A DNA stretch of 64,000 nucleotides from Sanguinoderma infundibulare (lineage: Eukaryota > Basidiomycota > Agaricomycetes > Polyporales > Polyporaceae). Positions 1 through 13,426 of the stretch are shown here, one piece after another; position 1 is the stretch's first letter, and the number at the start of each line of letters is the position of its first letter. The translations under genes and the position numbers were made by a program. A model generated the notes under the pieces. The model was not told where the DNA came from and did no database searches. It worked only from the letters and a program-made list of their open reading frames with translations. The stretch is taken from NCBI GenBank assembly GCA_032821775.1, contig JAVLRN010000012.1, positions 558,001-622,000 of the forward strand, written 5' to 3'.

Positions 1-816
1 GCACGAAGCATCTCAACGAACCGTCGTCTGGACTGGTCAGATGTCCGTCCCGATAGCAGATAGTGCGCACGGACGGGGCATGGGGAGGAGAAACGACAGA
101 GAGAGAGGACACTGCGAGCGTCCTCGATGGGCTCAGCAGTGTGGGCGTGGCGCCTGGTGGTTGCGGGCAAGGCTGGAGTGCAGCCGGGAGGAGGCTCGAG
201 GAGGCGCAGTGTCCGCGCACACATCCAATCCTCCGACAGAGCGCCCGTCGCTGCGTCCCGGCGCTCCCATTCTTTTTCCTTTTTCGTCATGTCACACTTT
301 ACCGTCACAACCGGTCACACCAAGCTGTACAGGGAGTGGGGTGCCGTCGTTGGTGCAAATTTTCGGACATGGTTGTGGAGGGCGGGTGGTATAAGAGACA
401 GAAACTGACAGCGCCCGAGTCAAGGGGGAGACGGGGGAGGGAGGAGGAGACGAGGGAGGAGAGAGGGGAGCGGGCGGCTGTTCAGGCTCCGCCACAGATT
501 TGTGTTTGAGCGTGTATACCGTTATTCAGGGCTTCGCCGAACTCACGTTGCCCCCGACCGCTCTTCCCTCCCACCACCACCGTCCTCATCGCCCGTCCTC
601 GTCCTCCCCTCCCGTCCCCTCTTCCGCTCCCCCCTCGAGCATACCCCGCTCTCCCTCGTCCCCCGACATCCTCCCATCTTCCCCCGCCTCGTGCGGTTCC
701 CCGGCCCACATACCCGTAAGGGCCTCTCCTCCTCGCCCAGCGCGCAATTCCTCCTCCCTTTCGCTCCCTATCCACGCGCCATCCCCCGCTTTCCCTGGCC
801 ATACATCTCTCTCCCC
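1..816. promoter_or_regulatory. Upstream region of the ARID gene, no gene seen
   Basis: No convincing coding exon was found here on either strand. From about 540 to 815 the plus strand is strongly pyrimidine-rich, with runs of CCCTC and TCCTCC up to the presumed ATG at 817. Such CT-rich tracts are common in basidiomycete core promoters and 5' leaders. Open frames in this stretch are composition artefacts of the CT/GA bias. Confidence 0.4.
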
Positions 817-3800
817 ATGCTACCCAATAACTATGTCGTCGGAGGCCAGCCTGGTCTTCCGCAGCCACAGCCTCAACCCGGCCCTCAGCAGGGCATGTCC
901 AATATGGCCATGGACCAGAACCGACTGTGGCAGCTGCAACAGCAACAGCAACAGCAACAGCAGCAGCAGCAGCAGCAGCAGATAGTTGCTCAGCTCAGAG
1001 CGCAACAGCAGGGGAATGGCGGGCAGGTCAATCAGCAGGTGGGCCAAATCTCCTAGTTCTGTCGTCGTCTCTCCCGTCCGTCTCCCCTTCCACTTCACCG
1101 GCTATACGTATCCACCTCCCTCGCTCCGTCACACTCAAATTCCGCCCTCCATACATGGCTTCCTGTCGATATCCCCGTCTCCCTCTCCATCGCTCTCTCC
1201 ACTGCCTTAATCTCGCACTTCAAGCATTTACTCACGCCCGTCTGATTATGTCATCAATCCCGACTGTCTCATCTTGACCTTGTCGTGTATGCAACTCGCA
1301 CTGACACTTTCTTTTCTTTTAGCAGATCCTCGAGTTCATGCGCCAGCGTGGTCTCCAGGGTAACCCCCAGGCGATGGCCCAGCAGCGACAGTTCGCCGGC
1401 ATGGCTCAGCTCGGCGTCAACAACCCTCCATTTCCCCATGACCCCTCTCAAGCTCTCCAGAACGCCCAGCCGCAATTTGGCAACGCCCCCGGCGGCCAGA
1501 ACTTCGCAAACCAACTACATCTTCAAGCCCTCCAACGGAATTCCCAGATGTTCCCCGGTCAAGGTGGGACGATGCGACAGCTCGACCTCATGATGGCGCA
1601 GAACCCCCAAAACCAGAACGGCGTCCCCAACCCAAACACCATGGCGGCCGCTCTCCAGCGGCAGATCGCGCAGCAGCAGCAGCAGCAACAGCAGCAGCAC
1701 TCGCAACAGCCGCAACCCTCACACCAGCAGCCTCCCCAGATGGGCGCGCCCCAGCTCCCGCCGGGTATTTTCGGCAACATGAACCCCGCCCAGATGCAGC
1801 CTAACCTCCAGAACATCCACCAGCAGAGCACTATGGGTCCAAACCGCGCTGCGGGTGTCATGTTGTCTCAGATGCAGGACGGGCAAATGCAGGGTCAGCA
1901 GCCGCGTCGCCCCATCAGTCTTCAGGACATGCAGGTGAAGGCGAACGAGTTCAGGCAAGCGATCGCAGCTGGGGAGAATCGGATCAAGAATCTCCAGAAC
2001 CAGGTGATGACGAACCAGATTCCCCACGACGCTGTCGCCCAGGAGATCAGCAAGGTGCAGAAGGAGCTGCTGGAGCGCCGGACGGCGTTGAACAAGATAC
2101 TGAACTATATGGCAGCGAAGAGTGCTAATGGCACCCTGACAGCTGGTTTTCAGAACGGCGTGGATATGTGCGTGGCCAAGAAGACAAAGCCTTTTGCCAG
2201 TGCTAACGCTTTGCTTACAGGAAAGCCCTCGCCGCCTCCCCAGTACCCACTCAACGACTGCCCGGTGGTCCTACGAATCCCTCTCAGGTCGGTTGGATGC
2301 AGGGTTCTTCCCAGAATCCTCCGTTCAACAGCCCCCGTCCTATATCCACTGCCGCGCATCTCGTTCCCAATCAGACGCCTCAGTCCTCAGCCGCTCCGAT
2401 GAGTACCCCTCAACTTCCACCCCAGGTCGCATCGCAGTCGAATCAGCCTCAGCGCGCTGTACCGACCCCTTTGCCGGTGCCATCTCACGGCGGCGCCCAG
2501 AACGGGAGACCTCTTGCGAACAACGTCGGCGTGTCGGGTTTCTCCTACGCGCCACTCAGTCGCGACAACTTCACGAAGGCGTACTTCCAGCAGTGGGTAC
2601 CGAAGCATCCAGTCGACCAATCCATGCTTAGCTTCGAGGGACGCAACATCGACATCTACATGTTGCACGCCGAGGTCATGAGCCAGAACGGTTTCCGATG
2701 TGCACTCCAGCCGCCCGTACCGGGCCAACCTCCGCAGCTTATGCCGGCGCTCACGATCAGCCAGGACCAGTGGTCCATCATCGCAGGGCGGTTGGGGTTC
2801 GTGAACTTCCCCGGGAACGACCACGAGCCAGCAAGATCTGGGCCTGGCATCGCCGTTCACCTGGAGCGGGTATACAAGCAGTGCCTTCACGACTTTGACG
2901 TGCAGTATCTGCGCCAACTCTTCTACCATCGACGTATGTCCTCTCTCGGGCAGCCGACGAAGGCGAACGGGGCAGAGAGTTCTGGTGGCGCTCCACAGGC
3001 ACCTCAAGTCGAGTTCAATCCCAAGTCTCTTAGCGAGATGGTCAGCTATGCCAACCATTCTGTCCAGGAGTTGCAGTCTCGCGGCGTTCCAAACCACATC
3101 ATCGCGCTCGTTGAGAAACACCGCGACCAGCTCAAGTTGATGCTCGACTCGCAGCGGAACTTCACACAGGGCATCCAGAATGCAGCTCCTCAGGGCCCAG
3201 CGCGTAACGTCTCAAATCCGGCGGTGAACAACGTCAAGGGGATGCCACATCATCAGGCGGGTATGAACGGCATTGGGAAGCCGCCCATGCAGCCCGGGCA
3301 GGTGCAGTCCCCGATGAGCATGCAATCGACGTCGGCGATGCCGCAGAACGCACAGCCGCAGCAGCGTCCGGGGACTGGAATACCTATCGCTACTGGCCGC
3401 CCCACCCCAGCTCAGATGTCGATGGCGTTGGAGCTGGTTAGGCGACTGAAAGAGGAAAACAAGAGTAAGTTGACAAAGTTGACAGCTTATGTATGAATTG
3501 GCAACTCGTGCTAACCTGATTATGCAGACGTCTCGTTCCCCACAACTCGCCCGATGCACATTCCCGACGCTCAGCGTCTGGAATACAATGCCCAGTTCGA
3601 GTACTTGCATCGCCTCGTTACTGGTCTTGACCAGAAGCTGGCGCATTTTGCTGTGTGTATGAAGGAGGAAGCGATCAAGAAGCTCGTGGTCGTGGTGAGC
3701 GAGTTTTTTTTTATCTTCGCAATATTTTAATGAACTGAGGTTGTCGTCACAAGATCTATCTCGTTCAGCATCAACGCGAGGCGCTATCGAGCAATCCGAC

Positions 3801-5061
3801 GCAGTACTACATGCCCATCCAGTGGGTGCAAGCGATGATCTCCCAGGTCAACTGGGCGAACCAACACTTCCAAACGTGGGTCAGCTCGGCCATGCGCCAG
3901 CCAGATGGCAGCCAGCCGACAGGTCCTGGTGGTCCTACTCAAGCTGGCCCGTCGAATCCTCAAGTTCGCCCACCTGTTCCCCCCGCTCGACCTCCGACCG
4001 CTCAACCTGCATCTACACCCTCCGCGCTCACACCCCCGGGCCCTCCCGCGCATACGCCTGGTGCCTCCGCTGTGTCGCCTCAGGTTACGGGTACACCTTC
4101 GATCTCGAAGAAGGCAACACCGAAAGCTTCAGGAGATGTCGTGTCCGCTGCCACCCCGCCACAAACACCGAAATCTCCGAAGAACAAGCCGGCAAAGCCT
4201 AAGCAACCACCGAAGAGTCGGAAAAAGCCGACAGCCGTTGCTGCCGGGTCGAGTCCCAACGCTGGTCCTTCGGAGTCGAAAGCGCCCGCGACACCAGCAG
4301 CTGCTACTCCTGCGAGCGCGCCGACACCAGAGTCAACAACGGGCTCGAAGCGGCCGCGGGAAGAAGAGCCGGTGGCTTCGACGAGTGCGTCCGCTCCGCC
4401 GTCTGCGAAGAAGATCAAGACGGAGTGGGATGAGGCGCCGAGCGACGCTCTCGCGAAGCGGCAAGAGGAGGCGGATAAGGTCAAGTCGGAAGAGGAGACG
4501 GTCAAGTTCCTAGAGCAGATGTCGAGCTGGTTGACGCAGATCGGCGGGGATGGGGACGGGCAGGACAGCCTGAAGACAGAGATCGCGGAGTCGCTGGACG
4601 AGATCCTGAAGGCGTATCCGGCCGTTGCGGACGACGGTACGTCGTCATTAGCAGCGTCGAACTTCATCGACAGCATCAACGTCGGGAGCTCGTCACCAAG
4701 GCAGATGGTTGACCCTGCGGACTTCTTCGACTTCACGTCGTACGGGCTGCCCGAGGAGGACGCGGGGTCGAAGGCGGACACGCCTGATCTGGTGCAAGCA
4801 TCGTCATCGGTTGGTCCAAGTCCAGGATCAGCGTCGGAGAGCGAGGTGCATCTAGGAGCCTCGGCTGGATCGACTCGAGCCGACACTGCGAAGATCGTCG
4901 AGCCAAAGAGCGAACTGTCGGGCGGCGACTCGATGTCGCAGGACCTGTGGCGGGCTATCGACGGGGGCGAGGCGTCGTTCTACCACTCGTCGGATAACTG
5001 GAAGTGGGACCAGCCGATGCAGGCATTAGAGCAGCCGTGGGCAATTTACTCGTCGTCATAG
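817..5061 (+). CDS. Gln-rich ARID-domain protein, Swi1-like SWI/SNF subunit
   Basis: Five exons fit in frame: 817-1038, 1323-2167, 2221-3464, 3528-3694 and 3754-5061, giving 1261 residues. The N-terminus (MLPNNYVVGG) runs into a poly-Gln tract; residues to about 350 are Gln/Asn/Pro-rich. An ARID-type DNA-binding domain lies at about residues 465-590 (AYFQQWVPKHPVD, QWSIIAGRLGF, VYKQCLHDFD). The C-terminal third is Pro/Ala/Ser-rich with basic patches (KRPREEEP, AKKIKTEW), then acidic. ARID plus Gln-rich flanks is the plan of fungal Swi1, the DNA-contacting subunit of SWI/SNF remodelers, acting in the nucleus. Assignment to Swi1 rather than another ARID protein is inference. The ATG at 817 was chosen because it is the first in the open exon after the CT-rich leader; the intron 1 acceptor could shift by one CAG without changing frame. 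Confidence 0.8.
936..982 (+). repeat. CAG/CAA trinucleotide run coding poly-Gln
   Basis: An uninterrupted CAA/CAG run encodes about 15 glutamines in exon 1 of the ARID gene. A second, shorter CAG/CAA run is at about 1670-1700 in exon 2. These tracts are likely length-variable between strains. Confidence 0.9.
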
Positions 5062-5730
5062 TTGCGACTTTAGAGGGACGTGGGGTGGGGGAGGCAAGGT
5101 GCGGGGGTCCATGGCGGTGGTGGCATAATTATCGGACTGGGTTGCTCTTATCTCGTAACGTATTTCTCTGTGCTTTTAGTATGCGCACCGCTGCCTGTCT
5201 CTGCCTCGTCCCTCTCCGTCTCGACTACGCGCTGGGCTGACTGGCTTCGTTCCGTACTCTCTCACACAGCCGGGATTCCGTCTTCTCCCTCTCCCCCTCC
5301 ATTTACTCCCTCCTCCTCATCACTGGCAGGGTTCCTTCTCCTCGTATCGTGTCGTCCATCTCATCTGTCATCCATCCTGTCTCGGTCTGTCGTCGCATCT
5401 GTTGTTGTTTCTTGATTATATTAGTCGTGTCCGCTCTGTATTTTTACCCTTGTCTAGCATGCTATCGATATATCACCGCTGCTACTGACACTCAAATGTT
5501 TCTCTGTGTGAACCGGGTCAATCTAGTGGTTGAACGTTGAAGCTGCTAACCACTCCCGGCTGACTTCTTCGCGCATCAGCGACGGATAAGTTGACGTAGG
5601 CGCTGGTTGCGGGAGGCTGTTGCGGTGGCTGCTCGCCAACTTCTGGCGATCGTCTTCTTACCCCTCCCTCGGCTGCTAATCTTCTCTGCGCTTTGTCTCA
5701 TGCGCTCATAACGACCATAAAGTGCCCGCC
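5062..5730. other. Intergenic: 3' region of ARID gene and promoter of AP-3 beta
   Basis: No coding exon was recognised. The stretch 5200-5450 is CT-rich, and the sequence just before 5731 is the presumed AP-3 beta leader. Both flanking genes run on the plus strand. Confidence 0.4.
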
Positions 5731-8655
5731 ATGACTAGTTTGAACCTCAACGCGTTCACCGAGAATGCGGCCAGGCTTGGCGCGCGACTGCAAGAAACCC
5801 TCTCGGAGCAAACTAGGGATCTCAGTCTGCGGGGCTCCGGTTCAGCCTACATGGACAACCCTGAGGAGAAGGTCAAGAACATTGGGAAGCAGCTGGACTC
5901 CAACAGCGATAGGGAGAAACTCGAGGCGATGAAGAGGCTCATTGCCGTACGTCTCCGTTCACTCACATTTCAGACATGCGTTCAGACCTACGTCCGTGGC
6001 GCATACAGTTGATCTCCAAGGGCAGGAACGTCTCCGAGTTCTTTGCCCAGGTCGTTAAGAACGTCGCCTCCCACAACCTCGAAATCCGCAAGCTCGTCTA
6101 CATCTACCTCCTCCGCTACGCCGAGCAGGAGCCCGACCTCGCCCTGCTGTCCATCAACACCTTCCAGAAGGACCTCTCGGACCCCAACCCCCTCATCCGC
6201 GCCATGGCCCTCCGCGTCCTCTCGGGCATCAAGGTCCCCATGATCGGCAGCATTGTCATGCTCGCCGTCAAAAAGTGCGCCGCCGACATCAGCCCCTACG
6301 TCCGCAAGGCCGCCGCGCTCGCCATCCCCAAGCTCTACCAGTCAGTCATCTGCGTATCCGCGCGTACATTCCGCAGCGCTCACGAGAGATGGTGCGGACA
6401 GCTTAGACTCCACGCACCAGCCCGAGCTCATCAAGGTCATTTCCACGCTCCTGCGAGACCAGTCGCCGCTCTCGCTCGGTAGCGTCGCCATCGCGTTCGA
6501 AGCCGTGTGCCCGACCCGCCTCGATCTCCTGCATCAGCACTACAGGCGACTGTGTCGGACGCTGATCGACATGGACGAATGGGGTCAAGTGGACCTCCTC
6601 AACCTGCTCGTCCGATACGCTCGCGTGATGCTCCCGCGTCCCATACCGTCGACAGATGCCGGTTCCTCGTCCGGCTTCGAGGTTGACAAGGACCTCAAGC
6701 TGCTCATAGCGTCCTCGGAGCCCCTCTTTCAGTCGAGCAATCCTGCTGTAGGCACCTGTTACCATTCTTCTGCGAGAGCCGATCTGAATAGTTATATTCG
6801 TATCCTCAGGTAGTCCTGGCCGTAGCGCGGGTGTTTCACTACCTCGCACCGCCAACCGAGCTGCCGAAGATCGTCCCGCCTCTATTGCGACTGCTGCACG
6901 TCTCGCCCGAGGTTGGGCGTATAGTTCTCACAAACTTGGTGATCGTATCTTCCACATTGTCCGTAAGTACTGTCGGTGAATCGCATACATGTATCTGACA
7001 TCGCGCACAGGACGTCCTTGGCAAATCGTACATCGCTTTCCTGGTGCGAGCAGATGACGCGCGGCAAGTGAAGAAGGACAAGGTCCAAGTGCTTCGTGCA
7101 GTCGTCAACGGGGAGAATTATCCGTCCTTACTCAGGGAGTTCATTGTATGTGCACATGTCTCACTTTCCGCCACTTCCAGCTCAAGGTTAGATCGTCTAG
7201 TGTTACGCTGACGACGCGGATGATGAGCTAGTCGCGGACTCAATACAAGCTATTGGCTACGTCGCACGTGTTGTCCCAGAATCCACGCAGCAATGCCTGA
7301 CAGCCCTCATGTCGTTCATCCAAAGCAAACACGGTTCGTCTTGGCCCGTTTGACCACCCATCAGCACTCTTAACGCTCACACAGACGTGATCGTCACCAA
7401 TGCCGTTCTCGTCCTCAAGTCGCTCGTGCAGATCCGCCTGCAACAGCAACAAGACGCGAGAGCGTACGGCGCCCTGCCAGCCACCTTCTCTCCTCTCGAG
7501 ATCATCGCCCGTCTCGCCCGCCGTCTTGACGAGATCCGCCACCCTAAGGCACGAGCCTGTGTCCTGTGGCTCGTCGGCCAGTACGCCGCCGCATCACCTG
7601 CGACGCCAGAAGCCATCAACGGCTTCGCGCACGCACGGCCAGAAGGCGTAGCTCCGTGGGCACCTGACGTGCTCCGCAAGTCCGCAAAGTCGTTCGCCCA
7701 AGAGGTGCGTACCTTCCTTTTCCATTCCATTTCCCGACAAACGTTTGTATTCCTCGCTCAACGAGGGACGCACATGGTGGCCCACAGACGCCAGCCGTGA
7801 AGCTGCAGGTTGTCACGCTCGCCGCAAAGCTCCTCGTTCTCTCGCCCGCGGACCGGACCATCGGCCTTCTCAGTCGATACGTCCTCTCCCTCGCGCGCTA
7901 CGACCTCAACTACGACGTGCGCGATCGCGGGCGGATGCTCAGCGCGCTCCTCGCCGGCGTGAGCCATAACCTGTTCGGGGACGGCGATGATGCGCACGAG
8001 GACGTCGGCGGAGTTGTCCTGCGCAGAGAACAAGTCAAGATGGTCTTGTTCGAGGGCAAGTCGAGCGCAGGAGAAGACGTCGCCAAGGATGGTGCGCCGA
8101 TTTCCTTTGTTCGCCATGCTCATCCGTTAGCTGACATGGTCCCCAAATGCGCAACACGCCCTTTGCCTCTCGCGGACAGACGACGATCACGGTCGCTTTG
8201 GCTCGTTGGCGGCCGTGACAGGCAGGTGGGTTGGGAGCGACAATTACCTCCCAGACTGGCTGGAAGAGGGCACGGAGTCCTCGCTCCGAGATACCGAGGC
8301 GGACACGCCACAGCCCCCGGCACCTACGGCCCAGTCATCCGCCGCACGTCCCATCTCCTCAACCAGCGCCAGACCGTCCCCAGTCGTGCTCACGCCCACG
8401 GGTGGTGCCTCGCCCGCAGGCTCGTTCTCGAAACAGCAGGAGAGCGCCAAGGCGGCGTACATGGACCTAGATAAGTTCTATGAGGATACAGAGGATGCCG
8501 AAGAGACGGAAAGCGAGGAGAGCGAGGAGGATGTCGAAGACGAGGATGGAGAGGGGAGCGGGGAGGAGGCGGAGTCCAGTGGAGAGGAAGAGTCCGATGA
8601 GGGGGAGGATGAGAGCGAAGAGGAGCAGGTACGTGTCCAGGGTACAACGAGGTAG
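5731..8655 (+). CDS. apl6: AP-3 adaptor complex beta subunit
   Basis: Nine exons join in frame: 5731-5946, 6009-6340, 6402-6747, 6810-6962, 7011-7145, 7201-7333, 7385-7704, 7788-8091 and 8180-8655, giving 804 residues. The adaptin N-terminal helical-repeat trunk covers most of the protein ([59 protein letters not shown]). The last 65 residues are an extremely acidic Ser/Glu/Asp tail after [12 protein letters not shown], the hinge typical of AP-3 beta. The protein would form the large beta chain of AP-3, which sorts cargo from Golgi or endosomes to the vacuole. No beta ear follows the acidic tail. The last exon contains a possible donor at about 8630, so the extreme C-terminus could differ. 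The ATG at 5731 is preferred over an in-frame GTG at 5722. Confidence 0.9.
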
Positions 8656-8729
8656 TTTACAACATCCGTATAGATAGATACAGAAACCATGTCCGAACCA
8701 GCGAATGGGGAGAGGGTTACAAGGCCTCC

Positions 8730-11700
8730 TCAGGGAGCCTGTAGTACAGTGGCTGGAAGCACCGTTGGGATAAGCATGCCTTGTCTGGACAAAGACTGGG
8801 GAAACACCAACCGTATTGAAGACGTGGTATTGATGACCGTTCTTGCCGCCAAGCTCGGGGTAATATTCCATAGGGAACCACTGTTAAATGCATTAGGGCT
8901 AGGTATTTCCTTCAAGCAAGAAGAGGTACTCACATGGTCCTCCGGCAGCCACTCCTTGAACGACCTAAGGTATCTAGCCGTCCTGCTGTCGTCCTTGACG
9001 GTCTCGTTGTATCTCGGCACGACGAACTGGCCAATCTGCAGCTCGGTGTCCGTCACGATACCCCGCGACAGCCGAGCGTACGAGGTGCGGTAGAGCCCGC
9101 GGTAAAAGATGTATTCACACCACCGGTCGTTGTCTTCGTCGTCGATATCGAACACTTTCCCGTCCTCAACCATGATCTGGTACGGAGCGGGGCGCCTGGC
9201 GAGTGGGTCGGTGACGACGTAGCCGAGGAAGATGACTGGGTCGGGGTACGACTCGGACATGATGCGCGCGAGCTCGGCGGCTTGCAGCTCCCGGTCAACG
9301 GGTGTCTCCTCTGTGGGGAGAGGTGAGTGGACCGTCGATGGGCGAAACAGATGGGGATGTCATACCTTGACCATTGTGCGAGACGATGACCTTGACCGGC
9401 GTGCCGTACATGTCGAGGAAGGCTTCGATAGCAGGCGCGAGCTCGCCGTCAGGCGAGGGCAGGAGATGATGCGTTGAGTTGATGATGGGGAACTGGCACT
9501 GCGGTCAGACGACAATTGCAAGGACAATGACATGTTGCATACCTTTGACAGCAACACCGCGCCCCAGGTGTGCTGGTTGGGACCCGGACCTATGTCGACA
9601 TACTGCTTGAAATGAGAATCGCATGTTGAGGGGATGTGGACACAATGAACTCACGAAGCCGAGCTCTTCCGCGATGACCCGCGTACTGCATCGGATGTCA
9701 AGCCGCGCTCGCATCTGAAACACGAACGAGACTCACAGATCACGATTCCCGAACGTAACCCGCTGCATGCACGCCGTCTCAGCTCCATGCCATTCACCTC
9801 GCAACGAAACGGTCGGACTTACGTGCAAATCGGTTTCCAGGAGCCCTACAACGTCGAGTTCCATATCCCTATGCGCTCACCAGTCAGTCAGACCGCGGCA
9901 CGTCGGAAGCTGCAGAATGACCCACCTGATCAAGTCCCGCATCAGCCTCTGACTGTCCCTGCCCCGGTTGTCGATCCCGAAGTGCACCGTCCAGATGCCC
10001 GCCCTCACGATCCTCGGTCCCAGACGGTGCGGTTTCGGGGTCGCGCTCGGCGTGTGGTAGAGCGTCGCAAGGAGCGACAGCGCCGACAGAAGCGCGAGCG
10101 TGTACTGGACGGTGTACTGTGCCTGTCTCGGGAGAGAAAGAGACGCGGGACGGACGTTGAACGTCGGCCACTTGAACGCAAGCGCGATGCACGCGAACTG
10201 CGCGCTCAGAACCCTGCAAGCGAAACGTAGTCAGTACACCCGCACGTCACTGAGATCGACAGAGCAAGGGGAGGGATCGCACCAGTTCGTCCGCTCACGG
10301 AAGTACTCTCCACCCGGCACGAACGCATACGCTACCGTAAATACGCTCGCGACGTCGAAGAAGCACACGACTAGCCACGCCACGGCGGCCGTCTTCGCCA
10401 CCCCGCCGCCCTGCGCTGCGTCCCTGGCACGCGTCCACACGGTCGGGATCAGGCTCATGAGGAATGCTGCGACGCCGAGCCCGCCAGTATACCCCGTCCA
10501 GTCCTTGTAGGTGTACATTACGTACGCGCTCGCCGATCCCAGCGCAAGATACAGCGGGTGCGCGAGGACGCCAGAGGAGGAGCCGGACCCGGCCAGTAAT
10601 GCAGCCAATCCGAGACCGAGAGCTTGCGCGACGTGCGTGAGCGAGCCATGTTGGCTTGGAATAGGGCCTTTGATCGGATACCCAGTCCATGACCAAGCGA
10701 TAAGGGTGCTCGGGTCCGAGACGAGGGAGTGCAGCGAAAAGATCAGTCCTCCGAGCGAGATGGCACCAGCCAGCCAGGGAACGTCTGAGGCGGGTATGGA
10801 TGCGGCCTTAGGCTTGACGGTAGCGGGTCGAGATGTTATTGGACGGTACGCGAATTCGACAATGGCGAGAAGCGCGAGCGTAATTCCGGTTTTGTTGTAT
10901 CCTCCGGAACTCTCGTTAACGAATGGCCAAACTAGCGAATAAAAATAAGCACGTGGGTTCGAGGCCTGGATATGAGGCCGAGAGACTTACTAGGGTTGTT
11001 CGAATGGTTGGCATGCTTCGACAAGGAAGTCACAAAGAAGCCCAGACCGGACACTGGTTGCATGGATCCATCAACACATTAAAACCATGCATATACTCCA
11101 GTGAGACACGTACCCAAAGCCCGATAAGCTACCCCTTCATCGTCCCCGCCAAACCACTCTACAGCTGCGCCGATAGTCGCTGCCGAGTTCGCGAAGGAGA
11201 CCAATAGTAGCCTAGCCATAGGACTGGGGGACAAGTACGAAACCAGCCCAACCAACGTTAGCGCATGAAGAACCGTGCGGCCCTCTCTAGTGTATGCCCA
11301 TTCCCTAAACGGCGGGATACCGAGGAAGAGCGGGGACAGTGACGATAAGAGCGCGAGCTCCTGTCCGGAAAGACCGAGTTCCCAGACAGAGAAGTAGAAG
11401 AGCGTTGGCGTGAGTGCGGTGAAGACCGACCAGAACACGTAAGCTGTTAATCCGCTGAGAAGTCAGCCGTTTCATGGGCATTCCTAGCAGGGTACATTGC
11501 ACGCACAGAGGTACACATCGCTGATGAACGACATCGTCGGCTTTATGCGCGCGTACAGCGACAGTTCCGGCGCGTGTATCGCAAAAGCGGTTGTAGCCTC
11601 TTGGCCGTTTGGTTGTGCAGCTTTCTCATTGGTTGAGTTTACTACCGGAACAGTCATTTCAGGTTCTGATGCATGCACGCTGGTGGTTGGGCCGTTCGCA

Positions 11701-12912
11701 CTGTGAGACATCCGGTCAATAAGTGGTCTAAGCCAGACGGTGAAGCCGTTGGTACATTTTATCTGACTCGGATGCACCACCAACAAGGTGTCCTACAGTG
11801 ATCTGCCAATGGACATTCAGTTGCTTGCTAACGGGTGCTGCAGAGCAGAGTATGAGAACCGACCTTCAGATCTGCCGCTTGGAAGTCGAGTTCCGCCGAA
11901 GAGTCGTAGAGAACGTCTAGGAATATCAGGCTCCATTCGAAGAAGCTATACTGCGTGTAGGCTGCACCGCGTCGACAAACAAATTCAGCGATGGATATGC
12001 GGCACTAAAAGGTGAACGAACCTCCAGGTATACGATGCACCTTGTGCTGGATGAAAAAGTATATCATCGGTATGATAGAGGCAAAGAAACTGGAAGACCG
12101 TCAGCGAACCATCCCCCAGAAAACCGAAATTCACCAGAAACACGCACGCTATAGATGTCCAACGCCTATCGAAGACGTCAGCCTGCTGCCGAATCCTCCG
12201 TTATAATAAATTGAACTCACCTTCGACTGCGAGCAGCAACATGGTCCGCAGGGGTGAAGGCGAGCGAGCCAAACATCCAGGGTAAATTGAGCACAATGTA
12301 TCCAATCATGAGCACGTCGTGAACGTCATGGTCGTCCGAGCTTGTGATAAAGACCCATCCTCCGCAAGAAAGCGTGCGGAGGAGACCGACGAGAAACAGG
12401 AAGCCAGGTATACTGGATGTCGGGGTGCTGTGCAAGTAGTACTGGAGGGCGACCAACGCGAACCTGGGACCTGGGAAGCGGTCAGAAATAGGTACTCCAC
12501 CCAGCGGTGAACCCCACGCCCGAACTCGCGCCTCCTGTCTGCGCATCCATTCAGAGTTGGAGCAGCGAAGCACGTACCAGCATTCACAGCGATCAAGATC
12601 TGGAAGATATTCCGCTCGGGGTACCAGTCCCCGATCCTGCGTGCACACACACACGCCCATGGTTCACGTCGTCTCTGTCAACACTCTTGCATGATCTTCA
12701 GCCACTGGACGGACTCACGTTGCAGACACGGACGGGAACCACTCCTCGGGGTATCCTGCGACGCCATTCTTGACTATCTTCTTATAGTGAAGCGCGCAAC
12801 CGACGAAGAGGGCACTCAGGAAGGCGGATAAGGCGAGATAAGTGTGTGCGCGGGCGATGGTGGACGCGTGCAAGACGAACGGGCCCCGCTTTCCGGCCAC
12901 CGAGGGCGCCAT
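8730..12912 (-). CDS. cwh43: Cwh43-like GPI-anchor ceramide remodelling protein
   Basis: A multi-exon minus-strand gene running from ATG 12912 ([12 protein letters not shown]) to a stop at 8730, with a final exon probably ending FNTAP. The N-terminal half holds the multi-span Frag1/PGAP2-like region ([34 protein letters not shown]) and the central Cwh43 membrane block ([34 protein letters not shown]). The C-terminal half is the endonuclease/exonuclease/phosphatase-like domain ([55 protein letters not shown]). In yeast Cwh43 puts ceramide on GPI anchors in the ER, and loss affects the cell wall. Here both halves are encoded by one gene. Introns are about 50-60 nt. The gene converges on AP-3 beta, with only 74 bp between the two stops. 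Confidence 0.9.
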
Positions 12913-13426
12913 CACGATTGCGGTTCAGAAGTGTGGCCTCGCGCAGGTCCGAAGCTGGAGCTCGCTGCCTAGGGTTCCCTTGGAGTAGGACGGGAGTGAC
13001 GAGAGGCAGGCAAGGAGCAGCCTCGCGCGCAGGTGCGCTCTCAGTGGTTCGAGAGCACGGCAGCGCTCCGAGGACGCAGGAGAGGTGAGTAAAACCTGGT
13101 GAGGCAGTCGGGAGCGCCCCTGGACCCCCTAATAGGCTTGTCATCAAAGCTCTCTCCGAGTCGGATGCGGTCGGACCAGAGGTGAAGGTCTCGACAATGC
13201 CGCCCTTCCCCCGCATCGTGTCGCGCGAGTCTCCCAAGCGAACGAGGCGCCACGTACGTCAGAGCTCATACTTCAATACTCGACAAAATGACTACAAATA
13301 ACCACAGTACATTGTCCGAGTAGATAATCGAATAGTCTGCAGACACAGCGAACAAAGATGCGCAACAACAGCAACAACAGATCGAGAGCAATCGACAAAC
13401 CGACAAGTCCTCCACACGCCTCCAAA
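12913..13426. promoter_or_regulatory. Spacer between cwh43 start and the upstream minus-strand gene end
   Basis: No supported exon. It holds the cwh43 promoter and leader and the 3' end of the next minus-strand gene. Open frames seen here have no recognisable protein character. Confidence 0.4.

Noticed and set aside
8689..9093. Plus-strand extension of AP-3 beta through a possible intron at 8630-8673
   Set aside because: The continued frame would run antisense through conserved Cwh43 exons. The stop at 8653-8655 right after the acidic tail is more plausible.
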